NCBI GenBank assembly: GCA_031772625.1
Contig: CM062817.1
Coordinates: 948,474,327 to 948,538,326, forward strand
Length of the DNA stretch: 64,000 nucleotides
Direction: 5' to 3'
From: Pinus tabuliformis
Taxonomy: Eukaryota > Streptophyta > Pinopsida > Pinales > Pinaceae
The notes beneath the pieces are model-generated. The model was not told where the DNA came from, made no database searches, and was given only the letters and a program-made list of their open reading frames with translations. This document shows, one piece after another, positions 46,151 to 57,095 of this stretch (position 1 is its first letter; the number at the start of each line of letters is the position of its first letter). The position numbers and the translations under genes are program-made.

Positions 46151-47270
46151 TATTCTTTATGGAACCATGGCTCATGGGAAGTTTCTGGCATCTAAGATGT
46201 GGAAGCTACACGTCGTTCCAAAGCCATTGCAATTGGTGCCATCATTGCAAAATATAGCAGCATTTGTTTTTACTTTCTCACTGTGAGTAAGTGTAACGTT
46301 CTCTGCCACCATGGAAACCTCTTCTTTCAGTATAGTTATGCATCTCATAACATCTGCTTGAAGATTTGGTAATGTGCTAAGCCACTGCTCCTCCCAAAGA
46401 ACAATGATATTCCCAAGTTCTACGATCATAAATTGCACATCCTGAACCAATTTTGGATGAACTTTAACCAGAAAATCTAAGATGCGTTGAAGCTCCTCTA
46501 ATGGCTCTTCATCATAAGCACTGATACAACAAGTGTAGGGTACACTATAGCACATGGAGATCATTTTTCCAACGTAATCAACGATCCCTTCAACTGTTTA
46601 CAACCTGCTTTTCAGGATGAGTGCTCAACCGAGAAAATAGTTGAGGGATTATCTCCTACCATGGTAGAGTGGGCACTGTCATAAGACCGTGTTCAATTGT
46701 CTCCTCTAATTCTACTCCATAATTTAAAAGGATTATTTAATATGTATAAAGTTTCTCTAAGTATACAGTCTTTCCTCACATGTTTTAGAACATTTAAGTT
46801 ATACCTTTTCCAAGGACCTTTTTCAAGATGTGTTCTATTTGATAGTGAAAGATACTGTAAGAAGCTATGAGCTGCATGGCCAAATAGTGATACCCTTCTC
46901 CTCCTCAAAGTCCACCAGATGCCTATCAATTCATTCATCAATGATGTCATAAGAGAGGGATCTATATTGTGTTTGATGTTTACTACTTCTCGTTGACGCT
47001 GAGCAACTAAAGAGAGCATGCACTTTCACCATCTGAATTTTCAACTTCTCCCCCCCCCCCCCCCCCCCCCAATGCTAACTGCATCAAATACACAATGTGT
47101 TTGATGAATAGTTCTACAAAATTAATATTTTCTCTATTCATGTATACTTCAGTGTCTGGCCATGCTAAAATTTCCTTACTTCCTGGATTTTCTTTCTCAT
47201 TATTTAAGAAAGTTGTAATGATAATGGCTCGCTCTTGCATCATAAGAGAGGGAAAATGATATTCCAGAGA
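46141..47270 (-). pseudogene. SMG1-like kinase gene fragment (middle region)
   Basis: Across several frames the minus strand gives WWTLRRRRVSLFGHAAHSFL, a degraded block (TLYILN, LMTVPTLPW, LFSRLSTHPEK), then EEPLEELQRILDFL, VQDVQFMIVELGNIIVLWEE, QWLSTLPNLQADVMRCITIL and KEEVSMVAENVTL. After a frameshift come MMAPIAMALERRVASTS and HEPWFHKEYDGRL. This is the order expected for plant SMG1, the PI3K-like kinase of nonsense-mediated decay, upstream of its kinase core. The region 47019-47270 (ENINFVELFIKHIVYLMQLA) probably continues it. A run of 19-20 C (47051-47070) interrupts it as poly-Gly. No intron recognised. Non-functional. Confidence 0.75.
47051..47070. repeat. Poly-C tract
   Basis: About 20 C in a row. 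It lies inside the SMG1-like reading and gives a Gly run on the minus strand. Homopolymer length is a likely assembly uncertainty. Confidence 0.95.
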
Positions 47271-47277
47271 AGCAGAG

Positions 47278-47623
47278 GATTGGTGTCTCCATAGGGACTT
47301 TAAAGGATGACATTCAACATGAGGTTCGTCTTTGGGAACCTGATTCATTGGAGAAGGCATTCAGGTTGGCAAGAAAAGTGGAAAGAAAAATCATGGAAAT
47401 AAAGAATTCTACCCCTCACAACTATAAACATGGAAGTGTTGTTTCTCTTAGCCTTCCACAACCTACAAGGGCGACACCACAACAATTGGAAGAAAAAAGA
47501 GAAAAAAGGCTTTGTTACAATTGTGATAGCAAATGCACTAAAGGTCATAAGTGTGCTAAGAAGCAATTATTTTACATAGATTATGAAGAGGAGGAAGAAA
47601 AGGATCAAGAAACATCAAAATGA
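47278..47623 (+). pseudogene. Relic G gag C-terminus with zinc knuckle
   Basis: Translation from 47278 gives LKDDIQHEVRLWEPDSLEKA, FRLARKVERKIME and a zinc knuckle CYNCDSKCTKGHKC (C-x2-C-x3-C..GHKC, the gypsy/chromovirus CYxCDxKxxxGHKC form), then the Asp/Glu tail IDYEEEEEKD. It ends with a TGA at 47621. Typical of chromovirus gag, only its last part. Confidence 0.85.
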
Positions 47624-47629
47624 GAGGAT

Positions 47630-48028
47630 ATGCACAAGGAACCAACCCCAGAGAAAGAAGAAATGAATCCGACCATATCTTGTAAAGCATTAGCAAGAAT
47701 TACCACTCCTCAAACTCTCAAGATAGAAGGACATATCAAGAAGAAAAATGTTCAAGAAGTGAAAGATCACATTGAGAAAGAAGAAATGAATCCAACCATA
47801 TCTTGTAATTCATTGGCCGAAATTACCACTCCTCAAACTATCCAGATAGAAGGAAATATCAAGAAGAAAAATGTTCAAGAAGTGAAAGATCACATCAAGC
47901 ATCAAGAAATGAATCCAACCATATCTTGCAAAGCATTGGAAGAAATTACCACTCCTCAAACTCTAAAGATAGAAGGACATATCAAGAAGAAAAAGGTTCA
48001 AGTAGTGAAATATCACATCAAGCATTAA
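47630..48028 (+). pseudogene. Relic G: triplicated 41-residue unit (protease leader joined to integrase linker)
   Basis: Three in-frame 123-bp units begin at 47660, 47783 and 47906. Each codes for EMNPTISCKALARITTPQTL-like sequence, then KIEGHIKKKNVQ and VKDHI(E/K)(K/H). The first part is what normally precedes the chromovirus protease active site. The VKxHIKH end looks like the linker before the integrase C-terminal domain (the next bases read QQVLQLLKDN). The protease active site (DxG) is absent. Units differ at several positions, so the repeat is not new. Confidence 0.85.
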
Positions 48029-48692
48029 CAACAAGTTCTCCAACTTTTAAAGGATAACGCCACTTTGGTGTAGAATCGAATGAAACAACAGGTAGATCAA
48101 CATCATAATGAAAAATGTTTTCATGTAGGTGATTGGGTATTTTTACAACTACATCCCAAGGAAGCTATTTATGAGAAGGAAATGTTGGCAATACTACATG
48201 CACTTAAGAAATGGCGACCTTACCCAATGGGAAGACATTCCAAGGTAAAAATGGATCATGATAGTCTTAAATACCTTTTAGAACAAATATTATCTTTAGA
48301 AGAATAGAAAAAATGGGTCACAAATATGTTGGGTTATGACTTTGACATCATCTATAGAAAAGGGAAGCAAAATTTTGTTGCAGATGCACTTTCAAGAAAG
48401 GATGAGGATGTGGAAGCATTGTTTTGTGCTATTTCTATTATCCAACCAGATTGGATAAACGAAGTAAGGGATGAATGGAAGAAGGAAAAATAAGTGTGGC
48501 CACTCATTCAAAAGCTGCAGAAGATCCCAATTCAAACAATATTGCGAGAACTTGAAGAGGAAGGAAAAACCATATTGGAACCTAGAGCAATCACAGAAAC
48601 AAGAACCCGACAGCTACGAAATTGATCAATTTCTAAGTATCTCATCAAGTGGAAGAACTTACCCGCTGAAGATTCCACATGGGAGAGGGGCA
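48029..48692 (+). pseudogene. Relic G: integrase C-terminus, RNase H and chromodomain in shuffled order
   Basis: The reading gives NRMKQQVDQHHNEKCFHVGD and WVFLQLHP (integrase C-terminal domain), then directly KEAIYEKEMLAILHALKKW and MDHDSLKYLLEQ (RNase H), VTNMLGYDFDIIYRKGKQN and ADALSRK. Last comes TRTRQLRN-stop-SISKYLIKWKNLPAEDSTW, the chromodomain core (YLIKWK...STWE). Stops occur near 48305, 48491 and 48622. RT and most of integrase are missing. Finding integrase sequence before RNase H is against the family order. Confidence 0.83.
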
Positions 48693-49024
48693 TGTTAGCC
48701 CCTATAGTACTATTGTAACCCCTTATTGTTATTAGTAAAACTCCCTTATTATATTGTTGTACCCATGTAGTCCCCATATTGTTACTATTGTGCCCTATAG
48801 AAACCCACTATTGTTATTATTGTGCCCTTAAATTATTATTGTTATGTCGGCTCTGATTATATTATGACCCCTTAGACTCCTATATATAGAAAGGAGGTCT
48901 TGTCATTTGTATCATCTAAGAATTGTTCATTTGTGTAATGTAAAGGAGGTTGCCCCCTCGAAGAGGCTTATTTCTAAGGCGTTGATCTATCTTTTCTATC
49001 TTTCTGCGAGTTGGTTTCATAACA
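48693..49024 (+). repeat. Relic G 3' LTR (332 bp)
   Basis: Begins TGTTAGCCCC right after the purine tract GGGAGAGGGGCA and ends GTTTCATAACA, giving matching TGTTA/TAACA ends. A TATA-like CTATATATAGAAAGG is at 48880-48894. Short LTRs are common in chromoviruses. No 5' partner is seen. Confidence 0.8.
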
Positions 49025-49160
49025 CTCTTCCCTCCTTTGTGTCTTCCTTCCTCTCTCTCCATCTCTCTCTTCCTTCCTCTCTCTCCCTCTCTCTCCCACC
49101 TCCCTCTCTCTGCCCCCATCACTCTCTCTCTTTCCTTTTCTCTCCCCCTCTATCCATATG
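49025..49160. repeat. TC-rich microsatellite
   Basis: CTCTCTCC/TTCC-type low-complexity DNA immediately after the G LTR. Open frames on both strands here are repeat artefacts. Confidence 0.95.
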
Positions 49161-52100
49161 ATTGGGAATTGTCACTTTGTTTAGTCAATAATATATGTAA
49201 GGTCTAATATAATAATACATATAATGGATATGATTATTATTATAATGTATTGGTATAAGAATAATCAATATTATTAATTATTATACCAGTTATAATATAT
49301 AAAGAAATAACTTGTTAAAGAAACAACAATATGTAAACATTACATTATAGACAGACCAATTTATTCTAAAGAAATTGGTAGCTCTGTGGGTCTACATTTT
49401 ATAGTTTACATTATGTTTTACATTTAAATATGTTTTAATTAAAATACTAATTAAAACATAGGAAATGGATTTTTTTGTTTGTTTTATATATATGTTTAGG
49501 TACATTTAATCAATTTTGACATACATACTTATCTACTTACATACATAATACCTATGCCTCCTTTTTTATATTGAACTAAAACATCTCTTGGCCCAAAAGT
49601 AACAAAATACAATCATAATAACAATAATTGATATATTAACAATCAATATTATACACATTAATTAGATCATATAACCAAAAATACTATATAAAAATAAATA
49701 AATATGATGTGTTTTCTCAAATGTATTAATATAATATAATCATAAATTTTATGATTTATTAAAACTCAATTATTTACTTAAAATATAATTTTATTTGAAA
49801 TAATATAATTTCGCTGATACAATTAAAAAATTTAGCAACTAAAATGAATTTTAAAAATTGTGTAAAGGACTCAAATTGATAAGTGGTATTATTTAAAATT
49901 CCAACCATGGTCTACAATGAGAAGACAATTGGATGTGGCAACCATGGTAGGAATTTCAAATTTGGACTACCCTTAAATTTTGCAACTCAATAATTATTCT
50001 CAATCATTTTTGGTTGTATCTGATGGGAAAATCACCTTGAGAAAATCACTGTTATAATAGTGGGAAATATTTTAGTTAAATTATCTCTCTCTATAGCGAA
50101 AATTACTCTCTTTGCACAACTTCTTAAAAATAACACTTTTTGCAGAGTGTTTTCCTATCCTTTTGCACATGAAAATGTATACAATTTGTTTTAGCCTAGT
50201 TTAATAGGTTATATTTATTTTCAGAAAGTAATAGAAATTCCACCATGATTTTGAGAAAATATGGCTGAAAATTTTTAAAACCTAAACTTGACAATTTTGG
50301 ATGCCCCATATACTCTAGATACTACTGAATCCATTTTCCCTATCAAAAACTATTTAAACAATCCCATAATTAGATTTCAAATGTCTTGAAGAATTTATCA
50401 TGCCCCAAATGTTCTTGACAATACTGAATCCATTGTCACTATAAAAAACTTGAGCAATCCCATAATCAGATTTCAAAACAAGAAATCTGGAGGAGCAATC
50501 ATTGTACAAAGATTACTCACAAAACTATTTGTATTCTTTACACCAAAACCAAATTACAAGCCATATAAATAGTGCTCATAAGATCCAAAAGATTCCTAAC
50601 AAGGAATTTCTTGTTGAGAGAATTTATCAACAAAACCAACAAACTATTCTACCTATTTACTAATTTAAGCATTATTTCCAATTCCCCCTTTAATGCTTAC
50701 ATTTATATCATTAAAAACATTATTACAAGAAACGTAATTTACATAGAGTCACATATGTCTGGCTTGTCTTCCTCGACACTTATCCCCACGCTGATATCTC
50801 CCACACAACGCTCTTTTCACCACCACAGTCTTCGATCTTCCCGTTCAACTCATTTAAGACATAATCGGCTCTAACAATCTTCGATGAAATTTGTATAATT
50901 GATGCTTCTCGATCTCCCGAAGGACAATCTCGATACTGGATTGTATCCAATAGTCAATTATGCAACTGAGCTTTCTACACACATGGATCTCATGACATAA
51001 CTGTAATTGACGCTTTTCAAGCCTGAAGCACAACAAGATCCATCAAGATATAAAAGATTCACACAATTAACTTAGTGATACATTCTCTCAGCACTGAAGA
51101 ACAAAGAGAACCACTAATTTAATTATATTAGTCTATTGATTAATTGGTTCTGTTGTCACACTCAAATCTACTCCTGAAATAATTCATGATTTATTTTTTT
51201 TTACACTTGCTAGGTAACAAAAACATATGCACAAACAACTTTTTGAATTATATAAATGTAAACATGATTTATCAATTAAGAAATAATATGGCCAATATTT
51301 TATACATAAGTGTAATATTAACTTCAAGGCAAACATGAATTTCCATACATCTATGTAACTATTGTAGTGTTAGCTGCAGATTGTACCATGACGACTCAAT
51401 ATATTAACCATATATTAATATCAACTTAATGGCATCACTCCACCTTCCTGGATGCTTTCACAGAGGGGACACCTGGAGTCATATCCAATGTTCCCTCCCT
51501 ACGAAGTCATCCAATGGCTGGGATTATTGTGGTTTTCTTTGTGTAACCAATTCCTCCTCCAGTTCGAGTTTGTTTCAAAATTTGGGTTCTTAGTGGCTAG
51601 GTTTCACGGCTCTACAACCAAACCCTACCCAATAGTGTGCTATTCAGATAATTTATTGCCATTGGAACTCATGTATCCCTCGTCTTTGCTACGGCTACAC
51701 AAAATTAACCTTTTTCATGGTGGATCTCCTTTCAACTTTATTGTGTCCTCAAGTCTGCTATTACTTTTGCTGGAGACAAATCTTAGTGTGGGATTAGTCG
51801 AAATTTCCTATCAGTATGTTACTAGAATCTTAGCTAAATGCCTTTCTTTGGAATTTTTCTCTCTTTATAATCTATTAAATGATTTGTAGGTTAACTCTGT
51901 GGGGCATTTCTCTGTGTTGACTCACATATGGGGTGTAGTGGTTTAAATATATTCTCTCAGGTAGAACTCTACCTTTAAGCTACTAATTACGTAAGTTTGG
52001 AGTAAAAACCCTTCGCTGACAAATTCATTTTGTTGTAACATGTTAGGATTCTTAATTTTTCTATCAGTTATCAATTTTTGAAGAGGGAATTGTGGCCATG

Positions 52101-53205
52101 TCTCACCGAACTATTTTTCTCTTTTTCCATGTTTGATTCTGACTTCAGATGTTATTATTTGGGTTTTACTTGATACAAACCCTAGGGTGCTTCCGTGCTT
52201 GGGCTTATCTGACCTATGCATTACTATTTTGGTTATAATAATTGGGATTGGTCCCTGTGGCAGTGGTTTTCCATGGCAGAAATTACATTTTCGTCCCGTT
52301 AATGCTATTAATAGATTTTCTTAATAGTGCTCTCAGCACTTCGCATAGACCGAGTCTAATGGTCTGGTCGTGCTCCTCACAGGGTTTTCTTTCAGATAAA
52401 TATTCAACATGTATATTTTCTTTGGATATTAAGGAATTAACCTATTTCAAACCCTGAATTAGATTTTCGTTATGGTTAAAGAATGAATGTATTTCCTATT
52501 CAGAGGTAGAGGAAAACAAAGGAATTTTATATTGTGTTTTTGTACAATCTTTTCCTTCATTTCTGTTCTGATTGGAAATGTTTATAAATGCATGTTTTTT
52601 ATGGCCACTATTCCCCTTCAACCCAGAATGAGTTGTGCATTGTATTAAAGGCTGCTATAGTAATTGTTAAGAAAAGATATTTGTTTGTGGTTTTGAGTCA
52701 TGATTTTCTCTTCATATTTCTAGATTACCATTTTTATTCTCTCAGTTACAAAACCTGAGTATCCCTATTGGGCCTATAAGTTATCACTTTGAATATAGGT
52801 ATCAAATGAATTAAATTGTTTTCCTATCTTTATCGACAAAGGCTTCCCTTTTATAGGGTCAAACCCTTTTTATGGGTTAATTTCTCTAACACTAAAGTCA
52901 TATTTACTCAATTCTTCTTTATTTTGTTCTCACATACAAACATTCAATTTCTAGTAGGTTTTCATATAGTTCAAACAACATTTAGTGAAATGCAACTTTT
53001 CTTGTGTGAAGCTATCTTTCGTTTCTATAATCTTTATCTCAATACAACACAGTTCTATGAAATTTCTTTTCCAAAACTTTGACATAGATTTACAATTAAT
53101 GAAAGTATCAACAATGACAACTTAGAACAAGATTTTGTTTCATAAGCCTTTTCCACAGGAAAATAGTCAATACAAATTTAATTCTTTAAGCACATTGTGA
53201 AAATT
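49161..53205. other. AT-rich unassigned DNA
   Basis: About 4 kb with no retrotransposon domain, LTR pair or host gene recognised. The longest open stretch (51452-51889, plus) shows no family motif. A minus-strand YDSRCPLCESIQEGG near 51430-51480 resembles one Cys pair of a zinc finger, but nothing supports a gene around it. Confidence 0.5.
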
Positions 53206-54136
53206 CCTACACTCTGAAGGAACCCCTACTGTAGAAAATATGAAACTACTTCACCTACTTGATTTTTAATATACATTAACCAAGTCATTCTTCTGAATAC
53301 TAAAGAAAATTACTTTTGTAGCCTACACTAATTAAGTATTTGATCTCATGAAATAGAAAATAGAGCAAACAACAAGATACATAGGACACACTTATTTTTG
53401 GACACAATAGTCCCCGGAAAAAACGCAATGCGGCAAAACTGGTGCAAAAGCTATGAGGGTTTATTCTTATGCAGGAGAAATATCTGAATACAAATCTAAG
53501 ATGCTCATATATAAATCCTTTACAGAGAAAATACTAGGGGAAAATCTGTGTGAATTTTACCTCACCTCACCTAGCAGAATTCCAACTGATCCAGCACAAG
53601 ACTGGATAACCTTGACTATCTCTACTTTGGCTCTCTTCCAGTTCGACATCACCTTCTCTTCCCTCTGTGTCAGCGCTCCTGGCTTTTTCGACAGTTCGCG
53701 ACAGTTTTGACAGTTCCAGGCAGTTTTGGCAGTTCTGACAGTTCCGAGCAGTTTCGACAGTTCTGGATTCTGCGCGACAGACAACTTTTCTGCGTTAGCT
53801 CTCCTGGATACTACATTGCCACTACGTCAAATCCCAGTTGTTCCAGCAGTTCCGACAGTTCTAGATTCTGCGTGACAGGTAGCTTTTCTGCATCATCTCT
53901 CCCGGCTATTGCATTGCCTCTGCATCAACTCTCCCAGCTGTTCTCGTAGATCCCAGTAGTTTCGGTTGTTTTGAGAGTTCACGATTATTTGTGACAGGAA
54001 ATTTTTTTGCATGAGCTCTCCTGGCTACTATGTTGCCTCTCCAAGCTCTCTTTGCCTCTTTCTTAGTATTCTCTGGAAAGTCCTCCCAGATTCTCTCTGC
54101 TCCTCATCTGAAAGATCTCACGAATCGATTTTCCTC
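53206..54136 (-). repeat. Element F 3' LTR, truncated
   Basis: Begins TGTGAAAATTCCTACAC on the plus strand and matches 55923 to about 56797 (both with CTACTTCACCTACTTGATTTT... type text split by changes). It contains repeated GACAGTT and CAGTTCCGACAGTTC motifs near 53690-53870. It stops where A-family LTR sequence begins. Confidence 0.85.
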
Positions 54137-54632
54137 CTGAAGGCAGAGAGGACAGGCAGTATAATTTAGAAGCATTGCACATAGTAGAACCTAACCTGGC
54201 AGTAGGTCGGGACCTCGCCTTGAGCAGCAAGGAGGTTCAAAGATGTTGCAGAAGGCCCGGTTGTCCAAATTAGGTGTTTTGATAGGCGTTTTTGCACAAT
54301 TTTTTTCTAGGAGTTCAGTGGTACTGTCTGTTTCTGAAGCAGCGCTCTCCATTCTTTGTCCATCTTCTGGCTTGGAGGTATAAGGATTGTAAATACTGTT
54401 GCTTGTACCTTTATCTCTATTAATGCCACTTAATGAATGAAGGCCTCCCCACTGTTGAGCAGGGCTTGGAGACGTAGTCCAAATTGGACGAACTCCATAA
54501 TCAAATCTTTGTGTCATGGTTTCTTGCTTATCATGTTATTTCCGCATTGTTTTGTGTGCTTTTAGGTTCCATGGTTAATAAGCTCTGTTTCATGTAATTT
54601 TGATGCATCTATAAGTAAAAGATCTTCGATCA
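54137..54632 (+). repeat. Partial A-family LTR (last ~500 bp) inside element F
   Basis: It matches the 3' part of the A2 LTRs (from the GGAGAGGAC region to AAAAGATCTTCGATCA). It is followed by CCTGCCCACATGTAGTCTTC, the same boundary that follows the A2 3' LTR at 62847. The first 680 bp or so of the LTR are missing. Confidence 0.88.
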
Positions 54633-55910
54633 CCTGCCCACATGTAGTCTTCCTAACTATAGCTCAATATCACCCCATCTCCCTCTTGGAGATTCATGGG
54701 CACTCATGGCATACTCTAACTCATCTATCTTCACAGCTGCAAACTTTGGATCGTGCTTCTCGTCCTTATCCTTTTACTTCAAAGGACACTGAGATGCAAA
54801 GTGACCCATCTCCCCACATCGGAAATATTTCGCCTTCGAAATGTCCTTCTTCCGCTTCGGATTCTCTTGTCCCTTCAATGCTAGAGCTACATTTTCCTCC
54901 TCCTTCTTCGTCTTTGTGTCACTCCCACTGCTGCCACTGAGGTTGACCTTCACTAGGTTCCTCCTTAACTCCTCCTATTAAAGAGCCACCTACATCTCCT
55001 CCCATAAAGGTATTTTTTCTCTACGTAATATGATTTAGACGAAAACTTTACATTCATTTGAGACACCGGTCAGGGCTATCCTCACCATTGCGGTTGGTTA
55101 AGGAGTGGACCCCACTACAACAAGCTAGTCTCTAGTGTCCCGAAGACGTTGAAGATAGAGGTTCACCCCTTCTCCTTTCTGTATCAAATTCTGTTGCAGC
55201 TTCTGCTTCAAATACATCTTCCACTGCTCAGAAGAGCCTTCATACAGAGAAGACAAGGCTTCCAACATCTCTCGGGCTATATCCTTGCCCTGTAAGTGTG
55301 AGACCACATGATCCCAAACTCCATCGAGAATAAGCCTCTATTCCTTCCCCTGCTCGGCCTTGTACTTCTTCTTTTAATCGTTGTTAACAGGAACAACTAC
55401 AACACTATTGACGTAGGTCTTGAGATCATATTCCTCTAGAATAGCTAATATTTTGGCATTCCATATGACATAGTTGGAAGCACCTTCCAACCTATCCTGA
55501 TGTTTGAGCTCATGCAATGCCATCTCAGCTAATTGTCGAACTAACTCCTCTAGTCACTTCTTAACACTGCTCAGTTGCTCAGTAAGTGAGAAATTTGAAC
55601 TTTCTGGCGGAAATTTCTCTGAGAGAATTCCCCTTCTACATGTCTCTGTTTTTTTCTGGTGGATTTCTTCCCCGGTAGAAACTATGCCCTTCAAGCACTG
55701 CGCTGATGCTCTGTGTAACTTCCTCTACCTCTGCAAATTCACGAACTCAAAATCTTACCTCTTTCTTGTCTCACTCAGAGAGAGATTTTCTCATATCTGC
55801 TTCTCAGCAAGGACTGCGAAATCCCTTCAATAGGATTCGAATTGCTGTCAAGTGCAGCTTTCGGCCTCACTTGTCAACACTATAGCTTCTCTTCCTATTT
55901 CAAAATCAAT
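54633..55910 (-). pseudogene. Element F gag (copia UBN2-type)
   Basis: The open part 55307-55125 reads SHLQGKDIAREMLEALSSLY, EGSSEQWKMYLKQKLQQNLI and QKGEGVNLYLQRLRDTRD, the conserved core of Ty1/copia gag (AxEMWxxLxxxYE). Downstream, LRRNLVKVNLSGSSGSDTK leads to a zinc knuckle YFRCGEMGHFASQCP whose first Cys is Tyr; the copy at 63000-63050 keeps CFRCGEMGHFAYQC. Several stops. Gag starts upstream near the PBS. Pol is absent. Confidence 0.87.
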
Positions 55911-55922
55911 CCTCTGATACCA
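55911..55922 (-). other. Element F primer-binding site
   Basis: Minus strand TGGTATCAGAGG, directly next to the LTR edge at 55923. Initiator tRNA-Met type, as usual for copia elements. Confidence 0.92.
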
Positions 55923-57095
55923 TGTTAAAATTCCTGCACTCTAAAGGAACCCCTACTGCAAAAAATCTGAATTTACTTCACCTACTTGATTTTCATATAC
56001 ATTAACCAATTTATTCTTCTGAATGCTGAAGAAAATTAAGTCTGTAGCCTACACTAATTAAATATTTGATGTCATGAAACAACAAAAAGAGCAAAGACAA
56101 CATACAAAGGACACACTTATTTTTGGACATAATAGTCCCCGAAAAAAGCCAAAGCGGGAAAAGCGATGCAGCAGCTCTGAGGGTTTATTCTTATGCAGGA
56201 GAAATGTCTTTCTAAAAATCTAGGATCTCATCTAGCAATCCTTTACAGAGAAAATACTAGTGGAAAATCTGAGTGAGTTTTACCTCACTTCACTTGGCAG
56301 AATTCTGTCTAATCCAACACAAGACTAGCTAACCCTGACTATTTCTTTGTTGGCTCTGTGTCTTCCCTACATCACCTTCTCTACACTTTGCATCATCTCT
56401 CCAATTTGTTCCAGCAGTTTTTGGAAGTTCCGACAGTTCTCAGCAGTTCCGACAGTTCTGACAATTCCTGATAGTTCTAGCAGTTTCGAAAGTTCCTAGC
56501 AGTTACGGCTATTCTGAAAGTTCTGGATTGTACATGACAAAAAATGTTTCTATGTCATCTCTCCTAATTATTGCGCTACCTTTGTGTATGCTCTCCTTGT
56601 TGGTTCGACAGTTACTGAGAGTTTTGGTTGTTTGGGCAGTTCTGGATTCTGACTGACAGACAAATTTTCTGCGTGAGCTCTCCCAACTACTACGCTACCT
56701 CTCCAAGCTCTCTCCGCCTCTTTGTCAGTATTCTCTGGAAATTCCTTCTCCCAAATTCTCTCTACTCTTCAGCTAAAAGATCTCCCCAATCAATTTGCCT
56801 CCTGAGAACTTCTCACCCCAGAAAATCTATTTCCTCAATCTCTCTGTGTGTATTTCCAAATGAACCCCAAGCCTCCATTTTATACTTTTCATGTTGAGTC
56901 TTCAACGGCCAATATTAAGTCTCTAATCAATGGCTAAGATTAAAACATGACTTGATCCACATTCTGGATCATTCTCACCCATATTTTATTTAATACCCAT
57001 TAACATTTTAATTTCCCTCAGTTTAGACTTAGGAACTCCATTAAAAATATTAATTATTTTAATAAAATACAATCTGAGTGGAATTTCACCAAACA
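55923..57095 (-). repeat. Element F 5' LTR (about 1173 bp)
   Basis: Minus strand begins TGTTTGGTGAAATTCC (57095 downward) and ends GGAATTTTAACA. A TATA box TATAAAAT on the minus strand is at 56884-56877. The outer edge is set by the TGTT/AACA symmetry only, because the other LTR lacks this part. Confidence 0.75.

Larger units (their letters stand above)
47278..49024 (+). mobile_element. Relic G: rearranged chromovirus (Ty3/gypsy) with 3' LTR
   Basis: Plus-strand pieces of one polyprotein in abnormal order: gag end with zinc knuckle, three copies of a 41-residue unit, integrase C-terminal domain, RNase H, then a chromodomain, polypurine tract and LTR. Normal order is gag-PR-RT-RH-IN-chromodomain. 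No 5' LTR was found; the left side abuts the SMG1-like fragment. The pattern suggests repeated internal deletion and template switching. Confidence 0.8.
53206..57095 (-). mobile_element. Element F: copia-type, gag-only retrotransposon relic
   Basis: Minus-strand element with right (5') LTR 55923-57095, PBS 55911-55922, copia-type gag, and a left (3') LTR truncated at 54136. A partial A-family LTR (54137-54632) lies between the truncated 3' LTR and gag. Pol and polypurine tract are missing. Flanks CACAT and GTTTC do not match, so the outer ends have been rearranged or one edge is misjudged. A second copy of its gag region is at 62848-64000. Confidence 0.8.

Noticed and set aside
47051-47070. 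Poly-C tract as a biological signal
   Set aside because: More likely a homopolymer expansion or assembly artefact inside a dead coding fragment.
44774-47270. A functional host gene on the minus strand
   Set aside because: Three different gene families in sequence, each with frameshifts or stops and only partial.
43300-47350. Helitron ends (5' TC, 3' hairpin plus CTRR) around the gene fragments
   Set aside because: I could not find a convincing pair of ends by eye; capture mechanism left open.
48907-49161. Open frames rich in Ser/Leu/Pro at the TC-rich tract
   Set aside because: Low-complexity sequence at the end of the G LTR.
51452-51889. 145-codon plus-strand frame as a host gene
   Set aside because: No recognisable domain, no splice or promoter context, lies in AT-rich DNA; too weak to call.
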